From contig JADWOT020001870.1 in assembly GCA_036345935.2 (NCBI GenBank), positions 1-64,000 on the forward strand: DNA of 64,000 bases, given 5' to 3'. This stretch comes from Taenia hydatigena (Eukaryota; Platyhelminthes; Cestoda; Cyclophyllidea; Taeniidae). The notes under the pieces are model-generated. The model was given only the letters and a program-made list of their open reading frames with translations, had not been told where the DNA came from and searched no databases. Every line of letters begins with the position of its first letter. The stretch's first letter is position 1. Below, piece by piece: positions 14,200 to 28,316 of this stretch. A program made the translations under genes and the position numbers.

Positions 14200-17100
14200 T
14201 TGTATTTGTTTGCATTTAGAGTTAGATGAGAAGACAAGGCCGCGATTTATGCAAGATTCGAAAAAACAATATTGAGTAAAACTGCTAAAAAGCAATCAAA
14301 GTCATTTTTGGACTTGAAAGATGTTTTTGTATTACCAGAAGAAGCTCAATAATTAGAAGGGCGACTGACGTGGTCAAATACGTCCTCAGTTAATAGGGCA
14401 CCAGCTGCGGAAATTGGGCAAAACAGAAGGAGGTATTTGTGGGATGGTCGCTTCCATATTTGATACATGGTTCACCAAAGCAAGCTTTTCGCAGAAGTGG
14501 AGAACTCCGCAACCAGTAATAAGTCATTTTTAGGAATTATGAAGCATAAACTGCGCAAGGAATCGAAGTCATGCTCTTACCATCTATCATTAAGGCACCA
14601 CCGAGATAGCCGTAAGTACCACATGTGTAGTAGTTCCTCAATCGCATTTGAGGTTATATAGTTGGTGGCAAGAAAATTAATAAATTGAAAGTAATTATTA
14701 CGCAGCGTATAAATAAAGGTAAAGTCGCGATCCTTCTTGTTGCCAAAGGCTGTTTTTTAAATGTCGAGGGTGTAGACAGTAGTCCTGTTTTTGCTCAGGC
14801 AGAACTAAATGTACAGCATTTTGAGCGCTGGACAAACAAATCCACTTTTTGTTAGGTTGTGTTTGATGTCGCTCTCGGTCGCGCCGCTATCACTAAGCTG
14901 ATTGATATACTAATGGCAAGGTTTAGGTAGTGCTCAATGCTCTTTTGCTAAGACGCTAGATTTCGAAACTGCATTCGAGGTGAAGTAGGCATTAATGTTA
15001 TTCCGATCATGTTATTTCAAGGCAGTGTGACCGTGATTCCATCTACCGTAAAAGATAAGCCTAAATCTTTGTCTTCCTCCTGGTTCATTAACGCTATATC
15101 ACTGTTTATACACAACTAAAATCAAAAGTCGCACACTGTAAAACGCTTTCTGGCCTTAAATACTTGAAAGTTTTCAAGTGTCATCAAACGACAGGTCTCT
15201 TACTTTTGATTCGAGCTCACGTGAAATGCATATTCCAAAACTTTAATCAGATCAGATGTCAAAATGGCAACCAGAAGGTCATTTGCGTCGAACCAAGTCA
15301 GAAAGTAATTTATTTAGAGCCTGAACATGCGGCGAGCACCACTCGAGGACATTCGTCTAAGGTTTCCACCGTGCTCCACGCGGCATAATTTGGTGGGAAA
15401 TGTGCAACGACTGCGCAACGACATGGAGCAGCGTGGGCGCCAGGAAATGACCTTCGTTATTGCCGTTCTTTAAGACGACAAGCGGCCCTCGCATCCGCAG
15501 GTGTGATGGCACCTTCCATGTTTCTCCATTCGTAAACATTTTGAATACACTGTTAGAGCATAGACAGTAGAATGGTTGCACTAACTAAATGTAAATGAAA
15601 TCACAACTGGACAATCAGGTCAAAACTACGTTCCTTAAGCGTACCTTGCTCTCTTCATTTTTTTCTCTCAAGGTACAAACACGTCTTTGCCTGCCATTAT
15701 TTACGTTCCTCGATTCCGCATTAAAAAGATTCGAGTTAGGCCTCAATTAAGTGGGTTCTCGCATATATCCGCCACAAATCCACCTTCAGCAGAGAAAACT
15801 TAATTTTGCCTGGCAAAACCCCTTCACATAATAGTTAGTTAAATGCTCGCCTAAGTCATTAGATGGGTGATGATCGGAGCAGCAATAAATGACTGCTACA
15901 GAAGTCAATACTACGCAACAGAATATAAGATTAAGATTAATACCATTTTGAGAGCCCATTCTTAAGGCTGCTCGGTGTCGGTGATGGTCATCACGGTGGC
16001 AGGAAGTGCTACGCTTTGATCGTAGTTTTTAATTTGCATTGAATTTCTGATAACTCTCACATTCTGCACTAGGGACGTTAAAGCTTCGTCTTCCTGACAA
16101 TCTCTGTGCAATAAGAAGTGGAGAAGCCTAGTCAAAGAAGGGCGTACATTTTGACCAGATAATGAGCTCAAATACACATAGAGGAAAAAAAGGCAATAGA
16201 CACTACTTGGGCCACAAATCGCAAGTCAGTGCCTTTCACGAATGTCTCGAAAGCGTCCGTCTATCAGTGGCATGTGCAAATCGTAAGCAACAGCGATTAG
16301 CAGAAGGTTGAGAAGGTCGAGGTTACACATTTTCTTAGGTGCGGGGATTTCCAAATCAAGGGGATAGTAAGGTTTTAACTTGCAAGCTACTACTTCCTTA
16401 CGCTTGACCACTTTGAAGAACTCAAGGCGCTTCATACCATCAATTTGTAAGCGTCTGCTGTGACTGTGTGTGACAGGCTTTGTAGAAGTTGCGTAGAGGT
16501 GTGGACACGTTTGGCAAACAGCTTGTCGTCAACCGACGTGCGTGCAGCCAATCGCGCACAGTGGTATGACTACACATAATGCAGGTCACGAAAATGCTCA
16601 GGCTCCACAATCCGCTCTCGGCGTGATTGTCAACTTATGATTTGTCGCAGATAGCATAAAGACAGGTGCTTCGGTGAAGTCTATCTTTTTAGGAGGTCCC
16701 AACTCTCAGGATACGTTGGACAGGACCTCCAAAGAAGACCGAATTCACCGAGACATCCGTCTTCACTGCACCTGAGATAAAGGATAAGTTGCATGATGTC
16801 GGACATGACCAGCGCTGCCAGCGATGAAGCTTGCTGTGTGGTGAGTGGCAATCACATCAATGCCCGTTCCTTGTTTCCACAGACTAGCTTTCCTGATTGA
16901 CACCGGTCGATAGATTGACGACTTGTCAAACGAGGTCCTAAAGGAGAGCGAAGTGGGATATCATTCCTGCGGCACTTTTAGTCCTTCCATTCTTCCTTTG
17001 GTTTTGCCTTCGAGACGCTCTGAAAAATGTGGTGCTTTACCTACCAAAGGACATGATATAATGCGCATTTAGACAAGGTGGAGTACTAAATCTGCGCATC

Positions 17101-18450
17101 ACCAACTTAGCTATGAATTAGAGTTACAAGGAGGTGATGAGATAATGACCACAAATTTGTTAAAGTCATCGGATTCTCGTCCACATATACACAAGGCGAA
17201 CTGCACTCACCAATTCCAGTAGACAGTCATGCATGCGCAGGGACTGCTTAGCAAACTTCAATTCACCATATAAGTGAGAAATTTCACGCGTGGAAATGGT
17301 CGCCGTGACCAAAGGAGTTGAGATTTTTTAAGCTATCAAAAGCAAAATTCTTGAATACTCTGAGCGGGTCCATAAACAGCATTTGATTAGATGTCAGCAG
17401 AGTTCATCAGAGTTGCAATTGGGTCAACACCGACTGCTGATTGAGCAATCACCGTGAGTGATGCTGTAGGCCTTTCCGCTCTCTGGAATTCGGGATGAGC
17501 ACAGCTAACACAAACTCCATCTCAGGGATTGGCATTCAAAAAGTGCGAATGCATTAGCACCAACAAAACCTCTACTGCATTTCGTTGCCACCTTCTTCTA
17601 TTTTAATGGTCTTCATGCGCAGTCACTGCAAATTTTGCAATGAAGGCTAATTGTTTAAAAGAATGGACATTTGGCTGAATGCGTATGGGACAGATGCGAT
17701 TGCGCCAGAAGGAGAGAAGATGAGGAGGCGCTAAGGCTTTTCTGGACAGATTAATATGGTATAAGTAAATATGGGCGCGATACTATAACTTCTTTCAATA
17801 AATAGACAAACTGACATTTTTGGATGTGTATGTGTGTGCTGTTGGATGATAGACTGAATGGACGCCCCATAAATAAAGGTAGCAATTTAAGTGTAGAATC
17901 GACCATTTAGAGGTAAAGCGAAGAAAGATTGGGTTAAGAAAATGGAAACGGATCTCAAACACCTGCAGTTATTGAAGTCACAACATCCACAAGCACGTCA
18001 CTGTCATCACCATAATGAGGCTTTACGAATTTGGACTTGCTCTTAAGCTGTCTGGACTAAAGTGCTGATTACACAAACTATCCAGGCCCAGGAGACAAGG
18101 AAGGGCAGTCATGTCAACCAGAGGTGTACTGTAGTTAGTTTAATTTTATTCAATTTCTTTTTCTTTGTGGACAAGAGTGAACGCTGTCTGACATGAATTC
18201 CCTTTGCAATTAACTATTCTCTGCAAGACACCACCAGCATCCGCTGAGCCACCAACATTCGATAAAACTCTTGCGTGTGGCTTAATCTCTCTGCTTAGTA
18301 GTTGAGTGACTTCCTGCGCTCTCATCGCAAAAAAAAGGAAAGAGCAACAGATATGCATGAAGAGCACAACACAATAAACCCATTTGCAGTCACTTGCTTA
18401 AATGAGCTCAATCAAATCAGTGCAAGCAGACTAACCAGCAAAATCTAGCT
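14200..18450. other. no convincing gene
   Basis: I see scattered open frames of 60-75 codons on both strands. One of these, at 16,226-16,435 on the minus strand, reads smoothly but matches nothing I recognise and has no convincing splice partners. No RNA gene or array is visible. Confidence 0.5.
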
Positions 18451-18469
18451 TAGTGAAAACTCCATTGTT

Positions 18470-18960
18470 AAGCAAGTTGAAGTTCAAACAAAAAAGACTG
18501 TGAATTACTGGAATAGAGCTTTAACAGATCAGGCATGCATAGATGTTGAATTGGTCGTAGAATCATGTAATCCTATTTTACTTTTCGAATCAGGATGTCT
18601 TAGATGACATCAGTGAGCTGTAACAAGGGAGTGTTGAGTCTGGCATTCTTAAATGCAATGATTGCTAAATTCCTTGCACGCTCAAAGGCAATAAATGCTT
18701 ATCCCTTGCATGCAGCCCTCCTTTAACTTTATGAGGTCTATCATGAGCAAAGGAGTAAAATGGTCACACAGTACCCAGACCTCTTCAACTCCACAACCCT
18801 AGTGCTAAGTTTTAGGCAGCAATTTATCCGAAAATAAAGCTGGGGCTACAAGGCAAAGGACAATGACGTGGAAGCCATTTGTAGTTAAAGGAATCCTGTT
18901 TCGATCACCTAAAATGCTGGTGCTACTTAAGTTTTTTAGTAACGTGATAGTAAAATGAAA
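18470..18960. repeat. decayed low-copy repeats, copies at 19.4-19.6 and 20.33 kb
   Basis: Three pieces recur further along. The words TGTGAATTACTGGAATA occur near 18,497 and 19,597. A TGAGG-C(T/C)..CAT(G/T)AGCAA..GTAAAATG block occurs near 18,730 and 19,470. A GGACA(A/G)TGA(C/T)GTGGAA..CATTT block, followed by a TTT(T/G)TTAG end, occurs near 18,860 and 20,350. The last piece may be another relic of the homeobox exon on the minus strand, but the alignment is too weak to be sure. Confidence 0.4.
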
Positions 18961-20329
18961 TCTTTAAACGACAATGTTTTGCGTAACTAGTCCACCGCTT
19001 GGACAATTAACTAGCAAATATTACTGTAGATACGTGTACTCAACAAGCAAGTAAAATGATGACCATCCCACTAGCATTTGGTTTAAGTGCAGCCTAATTG
19101 GATTCCAAGGAATCCAAGGAATCGATTTGCTGTTGCAATTAAGCGCCTTTCAGGATCACTGCACTGCTATAATCGGCAACCTCAAATCCACTGTAGCCTA
19201 AAGGATATTTGTGGTGACAAATGCCTACAAACGGGCAAACAAATAAAAGAGGAGTCCTCCTTAAGTAGGCCGTATGTAATATTTGCATTTGGCGTAATAA
19301 GTAAATTAAAATTAATGCAAGTAGTACAAGAGAGACACCGTTGGCGGAATCATATTTTAGCTGTCAAAGTAAAGTGAGTCTAAGAGGACCTCAACGCTGG
19401 GCTAGACATTCATAAACACAATACAATGAATGCTGAACCCCTCATAAACAGTGCATTTTTTTAACGTCTGTGAGGCTTCCATTAGCAACAAGGTAAAATG
19501 TTCAAGCCGAGGAAAAAAGCTTTGGTTGAGGAAAGAAAATCCAACCTTTGTATGTAGCATCTGCCTTTTAAAACAATCGCACCTATGTTCCAGTTTGTGA
19601 ATTACTGGAATACGAAATTGTAATGAAAATGCTGAATAGTATGAGCATACCCACTTCGGATGGCTAGCCCCACTCTGATGTCAACATTGAGATGTTCTGC
19701 GTCACTTGTGTCCATTGCTTGAATGTCACTTTGAATGAAGTGCGATTGGATCTGCTTAGCCTTCATTGCATGTACTAATTGGAAGTCGGATTTCTGGATA
19801 ACTCAGCATTGCAACCAAATCCTTTAAGCTGCTCGACTACCAGCCTTTGATCGCTAGGCGAGTAAGGCTAGCCTAATGTTTAATTACAGGAGCTTGTGGA
19901 TGACAGGTAAAGTTCTGTGACGTTGTAGAATTGCAGGTTGTATTCTGATGCTGAGCCTTTATAAAACGGCCCTGCATACTGGTTGTCCTGAAATGACTTA
20001 GAAGGGTAGACACGAAATATCAGGACTTGAATGCGCAATGATGGACGTATTACCGTCTTGGAAGCATTTAGGCTATTTATTGCCACTGAACACCTTAATT
20101 AAGCACCGTGATTAAAGTACTACAGTTATTCCACGCTACTATCTCGACTAATGATATGAAAGCCATGTCTATCCAAAAAACGAAGTGGCAGAGACCTGCC
20201 ATTGCATTCGCACGTGCAAAATCAAGGCTTCACTTAAACGTTTCTTGCAGTAATCGGGCCTCGGCATGTGTTCAAAGTAACCTCATTACTCAAATATTAA
20301 CTTTGTTTAAGCGTTTACCCCAGAAAGCA

Positions 20330-20590
20330 AGCTGCGGTCACAAAGTAGAGGACAGTGATGTGGAAATCATTTACTGCTTGGGGTACGCAACATCTATCAT
20401 CTGGAAACACTGGGTCTGCTAAGGTTTGTTAGTTGGCTCTTTCCCTGAATAACTCACCCCTCGATCAATTGAGTGGCAATCAATCTAAGTGCTTTCCGGC
20501 TGGATTCCTACCTTAGCGAGGTTCCTTGTTTCCTCAAATTATTTTGAGGAAGGGAAGTTTCAATATCCTACGTGCGAGTAGACCCTAGAT
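20330..20590. repeat. low-copy repeat copy
   Basis: The left part resembles 18,845-18,945 and the right part resembles 14,050-14,165, so this copy bridges the two. It has no coding frame of its own that I trust. Confidence 0.45.
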
Positions 20591-20599
20591 TGGTAGGAC

Positions 20600-23500
20600 T
20601 CTCTACTCCACTAATGTTTACTTTCCATCATCTTGTTTTGGAAGAAAACGAACAGACGAGAATTCAAGCATCATGCAATGCAGGGAAACCACATGTTACA
20701 GACTAACTGCGGATGAAGACAGCGCAAAATCATTGTTGCGCACTCGAAAATCAAATCGATTGCAGAAAACAATGGTGGAAATCCAGCCAGTCACACACAT
20801 ACACATACCGATATTGAAGTTTTGTTTGTCTTACTCACACTCACACACTCCGTGCAAAGAATATGCGTGTTGATCCAAGTCCGCTGGTAAGAATATCATA
20901 ACTCCTTGCCATCTGTGCACTACAAATGCTATTGCCATATTCACCACTGGGGTCTCAGTCGAGCGTAAAGGCCATGCTTTTGTTGCCCATATACTGGCAA
21001 AGGAACACATCCAATTATTCTCAAATCTACTGCGCTTTTAATCAATTACGATGTTTCCTATCCCACATATTCCGTTTAGATGTCAAATAAAATGATGCAA
21101 GTCAGTCTAAAAGTGGATAAGAGCCCTCTCTGTCGATGTGAGGTTCCTACGCATGGCTTACAAAATACAGTTCTGCTACTACAGTGCTAGATTATGCAGA
21201 GATGAATGGTTATTCATACGATAATGAAGTGGTTGGCTGTGCTCTTATGCAATCAGTAAGAAATAAACTTCAAACAGAGGAGGCGTTCCACTGAAGAGCC
21301 AAAATGAAAAAATTGAACTAATTGGCTATCAAATGGTGCTCTACCAATAGGGGAGCTAACAAAAGCATTCAATCCAGGGCGAGGTGACATCAACTTCCAG
21401 AGGCGGATTCCATCTGCATCGCGCCACATGGTAGTATCTGAAACAATAACTATTCCACAACCACTCTGTGTCTAGAGGCCTGTTTGTGCGTCTTTCTCAC
21501 CTCATCTATTTCCTTTCTTTCATTTCGTTACCAGGTGGTTTCATTGATCTGCCGGTTACAAAAATGGAATCGTGTCATCCTGGCCTTATAAAAGTGACCA
21601 GTAGAACTTCCAATCAACTGACTTTGAGCAGGCCTGCCATCAAAGCCACACTCGGTTAAGCATGCACTTGTCGTAGAAGTCCGCAACCCAACAAGTCTAA
21701 TGTATCTATTTCATTTCATGTGGTGCCATCGGGGGTGACTGCTTACCCAAGTGATCTCATTACAAAGTAGTCGCAGGCAAATGCTGTTGTCGCACTCTGT
21801 CTGCTTCTTCACGTCCTCTTTAAGACTGTATGAAAGCCCGATTACTATCAACACCAGCTGATAGTGCTTTCATGTATCGCAGAGCACAGACCGCTTACGG
21901 ATATAGGACTTCTTGATTCCTCTTCAGTCTCTTTAAAAGCATGCAAACTAAAGAATTCTTTGACAGCTAAGACGCTGTTACGCTGGTGAAAGGTAAACTG
22001 CCATTCACGATGGTGGCAGTGAGAGTAGTGATAGAGGCTACTTATGTTTTCCTGTATAAGAACCATAACTTTGTAAGTCCCACTTCAAAGTGTTCCGCTT
22101 CATGGCCGTAGGGGTCACTTCCCCAGTATCTCGCCAAAAGGAGCATGCAGCGTGCCATTTAAACACGATAATTCAAATTTTCCAAGCTAGCTTAAGTGAA
22201 TTGCGATATTGGTGTAGCTACGTCATCCTACGAAGGATTTTCTCAGCAGTCGTTTACGCGGTTGCACAGCTTTGCGGACTTCGGATGGCTTATAGATACA
22301 TCGAGCTCTGGGGTCGGCAAGCCATCATTGTTGGCATAGCTGACAGCTGGTAGACAAAGAGATCGAATGTCCTCAAAGTGACAATGGATTGATGTCTGCA
22401 TAAAACACGTTGACCATTACAGTGTCTCCTATTTTATCCTTACCTAGGGATGAGGCACTGCAGCTCTTCGGTCGCGAGTTCAACACCCGTCGAACGACAG
22501 GTTTGCCATCCTAATTTGCTGTCGCTTACACTGCATTCAGTCGTTTGCCAGATCCTTTTGCTACGCGTTTACATAGGCAACATGGATCACTGGCGACAAA
22601 GAAGATAAACAGCCTTCACCTGGCATATAGTTTACACCACGATGGCATGCCGCATCGCTTAATTTGCCTCCCTTTAGCATTTACTTCCTTGAGGTCAATC
22701 GCTGTGCGAAATACTTAATGAGCGCTTTAATACTACTCCTTTCTCACCACGAACGGTCCACTTTAATCTAAGGAAAGGAAGAAAAGAAGGGGGTAGAGGA
22801 ATCATAGGAGGAAAAAGACGATTCAACGTGGTGCGTGCGTGGAAGGGTGTTGACAGAGCGTGAAGTGTAAATTGATTGGCACCCAACTAGCTATCCAAAG
22901 AACATCCAAAGGAGATCTTACTTCGCCCAGAATAAAACTGTCAATTTGGTAGTCTAGAATGACAAGTATGAAGGGAAGGGTGAGATGAATGTACCTTTGC
23001 ATCCATATTCATTCAAGCACACACACACACATTCCTACCTGTTTTCGTGCAACGCCGATAAGGCGACTCCGTAAAGGTGCAGAAATAAACATGGAAAATA
23101 GCACGTGCACAGACTCGGGACGGCCAACAGACAGGCGCTGGCGTATAGTGGAGAGGCACAGATGGACAAAGGAGGCAGGGCACATGCTTATCCGAAATCG
23201 TAAAGCACCATGTAGAGGGACTCTCTGCGAGGAGAATGTTGGAGGTGGACAAAAAGATGGGCAGGCAGGAGTGACGCACGCACCTTCCCTCTCGAAAAGA
23301 TAAGAGGAGGAAGAGGAGTAGAAGGAGATAATTTTGAGGCGCCGTGGAGCAATTCAAGCTAAGCTATGCTAAAACAAAGCTTGATCTTAGGCACAGTGAG
23401 CTATAGCCAGATCTGGTCTATCCTGTGCCAGTCTGATCTGGGTTATGCATCCTTGCATTCTTTAATCATGTCACAGTTAGGAGTGAGACTGGTAGGATGA

Positions 23501-25950
23501 AAAGAACTTGTTAAGAAGGCGCTGGTGGAATGTGCGGCAGGAGAAATGAGGGGGAATTGGTTATGGATTCGAAGGAGGTGGGGGTGAAAGAAGCCTGAGG
23601 AAGACAGAGGAGCAAGACGTTGTTGTTGTGAGTAAATGCAATGTGGAGAGTGCTCACTCCTTCCTTTTCGATTGAGTCAAATGCACGAAGCAAGATACAT
23701 TACTTGGGAGCCTATTGAGCGTGGTAGGAGAGGAAGACACTCACATAAGATAAGTTGTTGTGCAGCATGAGAAGAAATGAGTAGACAAGAAGGCTACTCC
23801 TCACCCATTTCGTCGACTTCATTAAACCGAGTTCTTACTTGTGCATCCCGATCCCTAATATCTGCGAGAAAGGAAGAAAGAGCCCAAATTACGTGTTAAA
23901 GAGTTGTGTTTAGTCGATTAAACGGACCGAAGTGGTGTTGTGATTGATTTGAATAGTAGCATGCAAGGCACCCCTGACGACAAAGCATACATGGTAGATC
24001 AATAGCCTGTCTAACTCCTTTTTTCCCATATCATCCAAGGCTGTCATGACTTATCCGATGTAGCCAATCCTGCCTGTTCCAACCCAGTCCAATCTAGTCA
24101 GATCATTTCAAGCCTAGTCATGAAAAGTTAAAACATGAATAGTGGGCAAATTGTTGTAAGTCAGTGGGTCTCTTGGTGCTGCTGCTTATTCGGTGTCTGT
24201 AAATGCATGCAAGAGGCATGAAAAACAAGTGCGGCACAGTAAGCTTAGTGCAGGGTATAAAATTGACCAGTGGAACCGAAATTTTAGGCCTAAAGGGGAA
24301 AGAGGCATTTCTGATGCACGTCTTTCGGCCTATGCTTGGACAAATTGATGTCCTGCACTACGAAAGACAATAGTTGTGGATGCAATCCTTCCGTGGGGGG
24401 TAAAGTAGCATAAATGTTTAGCTGAAAGAGGCAGTAAAATGGTTAGGATAGAGGCAAGGGATCGAGAAGCCTTGAAACTTGAATGAAGAAGGAATAAATA
24501 TTGGCAATGGACATCGTAAGATGTGTTAGCACAGTATTGTGGTGCAACATAACTTATTTTTTACTGTCTACCATCCATTAATGAGCAGATTACCATGCCT
24601 ACCCATCTAGCTATGTGGCTTAGCAAAATATGAAAGAACTGACTTCATAAAAGGACTTTGAATTTTGTTATAAATGCCACACTCGAAGAGGCCATGCATA
24701 GCTTTTCCTTTCAACGTGATTTACACTGAATACCAGATTTGATAACATTAAATGACGCACGTGGATGAAGTAAGAAGGAGTAAGGAAAAATAATACAGAA
24801 ACAGGAGAGGATAGAGGTTTGTAGCATAACTTACCTTAATTTTTTCGATTTTCTGAGCAATATTTGTAATTCGGAATCCCCTTTAATTTTCGGATTCGAA
24901 AGTTTTCTCTCATTCGGATATTCTCTAATCACGGGATAAGTTTTGCCATCGCACTACTCTCATTGGTAAGAAAAAGCTATCTGCAATGTCGAGTTTATTT
25001 TGGTATGGGAGGAAAATGGAGTGGCAACTAGTCCGAGGACTAACCAGTTCCTTTGACAGCACGACAATCACCTCACCTCACCTCTACTTCAATATCTCGA
25101 AACATTTGGTGTTTTGAAGGTAGACATATTTACGATCCAGTCATATGGACTTCGTTGGAACGCCTAGAAACTGGAACCGTCACTTCATGTTTCAATTTTG
25201 TAAGCACTTGGTTGCATAGTTACTCAATTAATTTATCAGTGATTATAACAAAGAAACCACTAAAGGGCATTAAAAAAAGCAGTCCTCATACCACTTCCTG
25301 TCCTTCCTATTTCTCTCTCTGTCTCCCTCACTCTCCACTAGTCTCTAAATACAATAAGTTGGCAGTCCATGTCACCGTGCATGAATCAACTCCGGCTTTC
25401 CTGCCTTCGTCATTTTAACCCACACCTTTCGCCGGGTTCGGACTTATTCATGGACTGGTTAGTTCTCGTTCTTGTACACGTCAAATTACACAGCAAAACC
25501 TGCTTCAAACAGAATCATTTAGCTAACTCAAACGAAAAATCTTGCTTTAACAACGGATAATTGGCAAATTATTAAGGAACTGGTTTGATTCGGTTGTGTA
25601 TGGCAGTAAGGATAGTTTCATGTATAGAGAACCTCATTCGCCTTTCTGTCTAGTTGTCACCAAAATTATGGAAGGAAAGGGAATGAATGAAGAGGGGTAA
25701 TGCCTGACATCGACCGTCGTGTACTCTGTAGTACCATAAGCCTCGTATTCAAATCAATCACTGTGCGCCATATTCTATGCTAATCACGTGAGTTCAGAAT
25801 CTACGTAATTTATTTTGGTCACACAGTTGATTCTCTCACCCTTTGAAGTCACGTGGCACGTGGAATGCACGCGTTGCGATCTGTGTCTACCAAGCTATAC
25901 AAACTTACCGACCCTTCGTGGGCGTTTCCTCATGCATGCAATCAACAAAC
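20600..25950. other. no gene recognised
   Basis: Long stretch without recognisable exons. It holds a (CA)6 run at 23,019-23,030, short CAC-rich runs near 20,800 and 20,840, CACCT repeats near 25,070, and purine- or pyrimidine-rich tracts around 23.3-23.7 kb. The longest open frame, 121 codons at 25,053-25,418, matches nothing I know. Confidence 0.55.
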
Positions 25951-26409
25951 CCGATACTGGGTCAGCCGGTCACGTAGGTTTGCGTTTACAGTGTTATTTT
26001 TGTGTACTCATTTTTGTTGCGTCAAAGGCGTTGTATTTGCTGCTGTAATTTTGCGTGACTCTGACCTTTGTGACATGAACTCGCGGGTGTCCCACTTCGC
26101 ATGTTACAGGTTGGCGAACCCGTAAACAGGGCTACAATCGAACGTCAGATTGTGCAGAAGCCTTAGAATGGATAGTTTAATAACTGGTTATGAAAATTAT
26201 CAGCATTGCTCAGGCCTCGAATTTAGTGATAGATGATCGCATAGGGCTGTCGGCGACTTTTCAAGCTTAAGTTGTGGATACTGCTGTGCTGACATAAATC
26301 TGAGTTGTACGACGATTAGCTGTCATCCTTCATGAGTCAGACTCATGTCTAACGATCGAGCATGACATGAAGTCGTTAAAAGTAATTGTTTCGACACGAT
26401 TGATGGTCT

Positions 26410-28210
26410 TCGGAGGTTGTTGTATTCTTCAGGAGATTTGAGTGTAGGAGCTCTATCAACAACGCTGCCTAAACTTTTCCCATCGGGAACTGTTTTTGCA
26501 AGCAGTATAAAGAGGAATTGCGAGTGAATTAGTAGCGAGAGATGACTTTGCACCCACATTTTTAGATGCCACCTTTAGAGACAACTCTCTCGCTTCTTAT
26601 TTACGTTTGCCTTCTTGCGTTGATAACTGGTGTAGTGGAGATCAATGCATCGATTCCTTTTACTTTTTCTAGAGTTGGCTCCTCGCCTTTCACCTTTCCT
26701 CTACTTAATTTTTTATTGCCAGTTCATGTTACGCCTTTGATCATTACATCACCTCGGTGAAATATTTATCTTTTACTTGAAATCAAGCATGGGATTGGGG
26801 TTGATTTTACCACCCGGTGTTAGGACGTCGGGGTTACCATCGAGGAAGGTTGATGTGAGTTCTGGCTTCCGCCCTCTCGAATTGGAACCAGAAGTCTGCA
26901 AGTTAGGACTAGCCTAGAGCTATTGGTTGGGTTGATCACGTCGTGGCACTTTATCACTACTTTCAGTGCAAAAATCGCACCCAGGAGAAGGGAGGTCGTG
27001 GTGCCACATTTGAAGGTCGCAGGTCAAATTGTAGCCAAAATAACACGTTTAGCCTAAATATGCAAAGTTTTATGATTGTGTTATGAAACATAATAGACAT
27101 CGACACTAAATCGGCTCCCCAGATAATTCTGAAGTCGGCCTTTCAGAAGGCAGCTGTGGAATTGAGCAGCAGAAGTTAGACACATTCACGATGAGAAGCA
27201 ACAGAAATAACTATTGAATAATTCAAGGAAAAATAAGTGAAAGGATGGAGAAAATGAGGCTCAGAAAATATATTAATGGCCACACAATGTGGCGAAATAG
27301 AAATAAATTTATTCCCGGATGCATCTAGCCACGCGGATGACAGCTACTTCAATCCGATCCCCAAGATGGCTCTACTTTTAGCCTAAAAATGCATAGTAAA
27401 GGGATTACCTTTAAGGATTTCCCAGATGCGCTAGTATTTTTTCAGGCTTGAGATAAGGGAATGAGCATTGAGCTATCTTACTGAACAAGGAAGGCCCTCC
27501 CACTCCAGACACCCGCGACCAAACACCAGGGACTACCTTAAGTTGGTCCCATAATGCATTTAAATTTGCTCTTAGTTGAGGAGATTTAATTGGTGAAGGA
27601 GCCATTCATATTTTTACATTTGCCTCTGTTTGTGCTGATTTAATTGTGAAGTTCCTTAAGATAGAGATATTTACAGAAAAACTAAATTCTAATCCATTTC
27701 AAGTTATCTCTGCTTTATTCTATTCAAAGTTTGACATTGAAATAGCATTTTTTTACTCACAGAGGAACTTGATATCCATAGTTAATGATTAAGGGTACCA
27801 AAATTGAACCTGGTGGAAGGGAACTAAAGTTATTAATTAAAAACAAGTATAAGCCAGATGTAGCCTGTTCCATTAAAATGTACAGCTAGAAATAGAAATA
27901 GATTTTTGGATTTCTTTTTTAACCTAGCTTCTACACTTGCAAAAATCCACAGCTTTACAGCCTAATTGTGGATGGGTACAGTTGCCTATGGTCCATTCAT
28001 CAACATCCATTGGCTTCGGCTTCAAAGCGACTTCATCGGGAGAATAGGCAGGAATGCAAATCGTAATCGGCTAATAAGTCAAAAGTAGAGAGATCCAAAG
28101 CAAAAGCAAATCAAGCATCAGAATACAGAATTCTTCAGACCAAAATTTAAAAAGTGCACGGAACACGTCCCTTCAAAAAAACAGCCAACAGAATCAAAGA
28201 CACTCGAACA
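26410..28210. other. 1.8-kb block present only in copy 1
   Basis: In copy 2 the sequence goes almost directly from the shared TTCGACACGATT word (34,269) to the promoter block. In copy 1 the same two points are separated by about 1.8 kb. It is either an insertion in copy 1 or a deletion in copy 2. I see no terminal repeats, transposase or reverse transcriptase, and no recognisable coding sequence. Confidence 0.5.
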
Positions 28211-28237
28211 GTATTGGTTTGACCAAAAACGGATTTT

Positions 28238-28260
28238 ATTGGCTTTTAAGGCTTATAAAT
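28238..28260 (+). promoter_or_regulatory. core promoter of the homeobox gene: inverted CCAAT and TATA box
   Basis: ATTGG (28,238-28,242) is followed by TATAAAT (28,254-28,260), 57 bp before the ATG. The duplicated copy keeps both elements, ATTGG and TATAAAT at 34,336-34,342, with similar spacing to its own start codon. The intervening sequence CGCAGAACTGTGTGGTCAC is identical in both copies and is probably 5' untranslated sequence. Conservation between the copies is what supports the call; no transcript evidence is available here. Confidence 0.6.
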
Positions 28261-28316
28261 GCAGCATGTAATTCATTCATGGAAAAGGCGCAGAACTGTG
28301 TGGTCACAATTTCATC

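Noticed and set aside
22440..22510. tRNA or tRNA-derived SINE (a GAGTTCAA-type B-box-like word)
   Set aside because: No cloverleaf, no A box at the right distance, and no second copy noticed.
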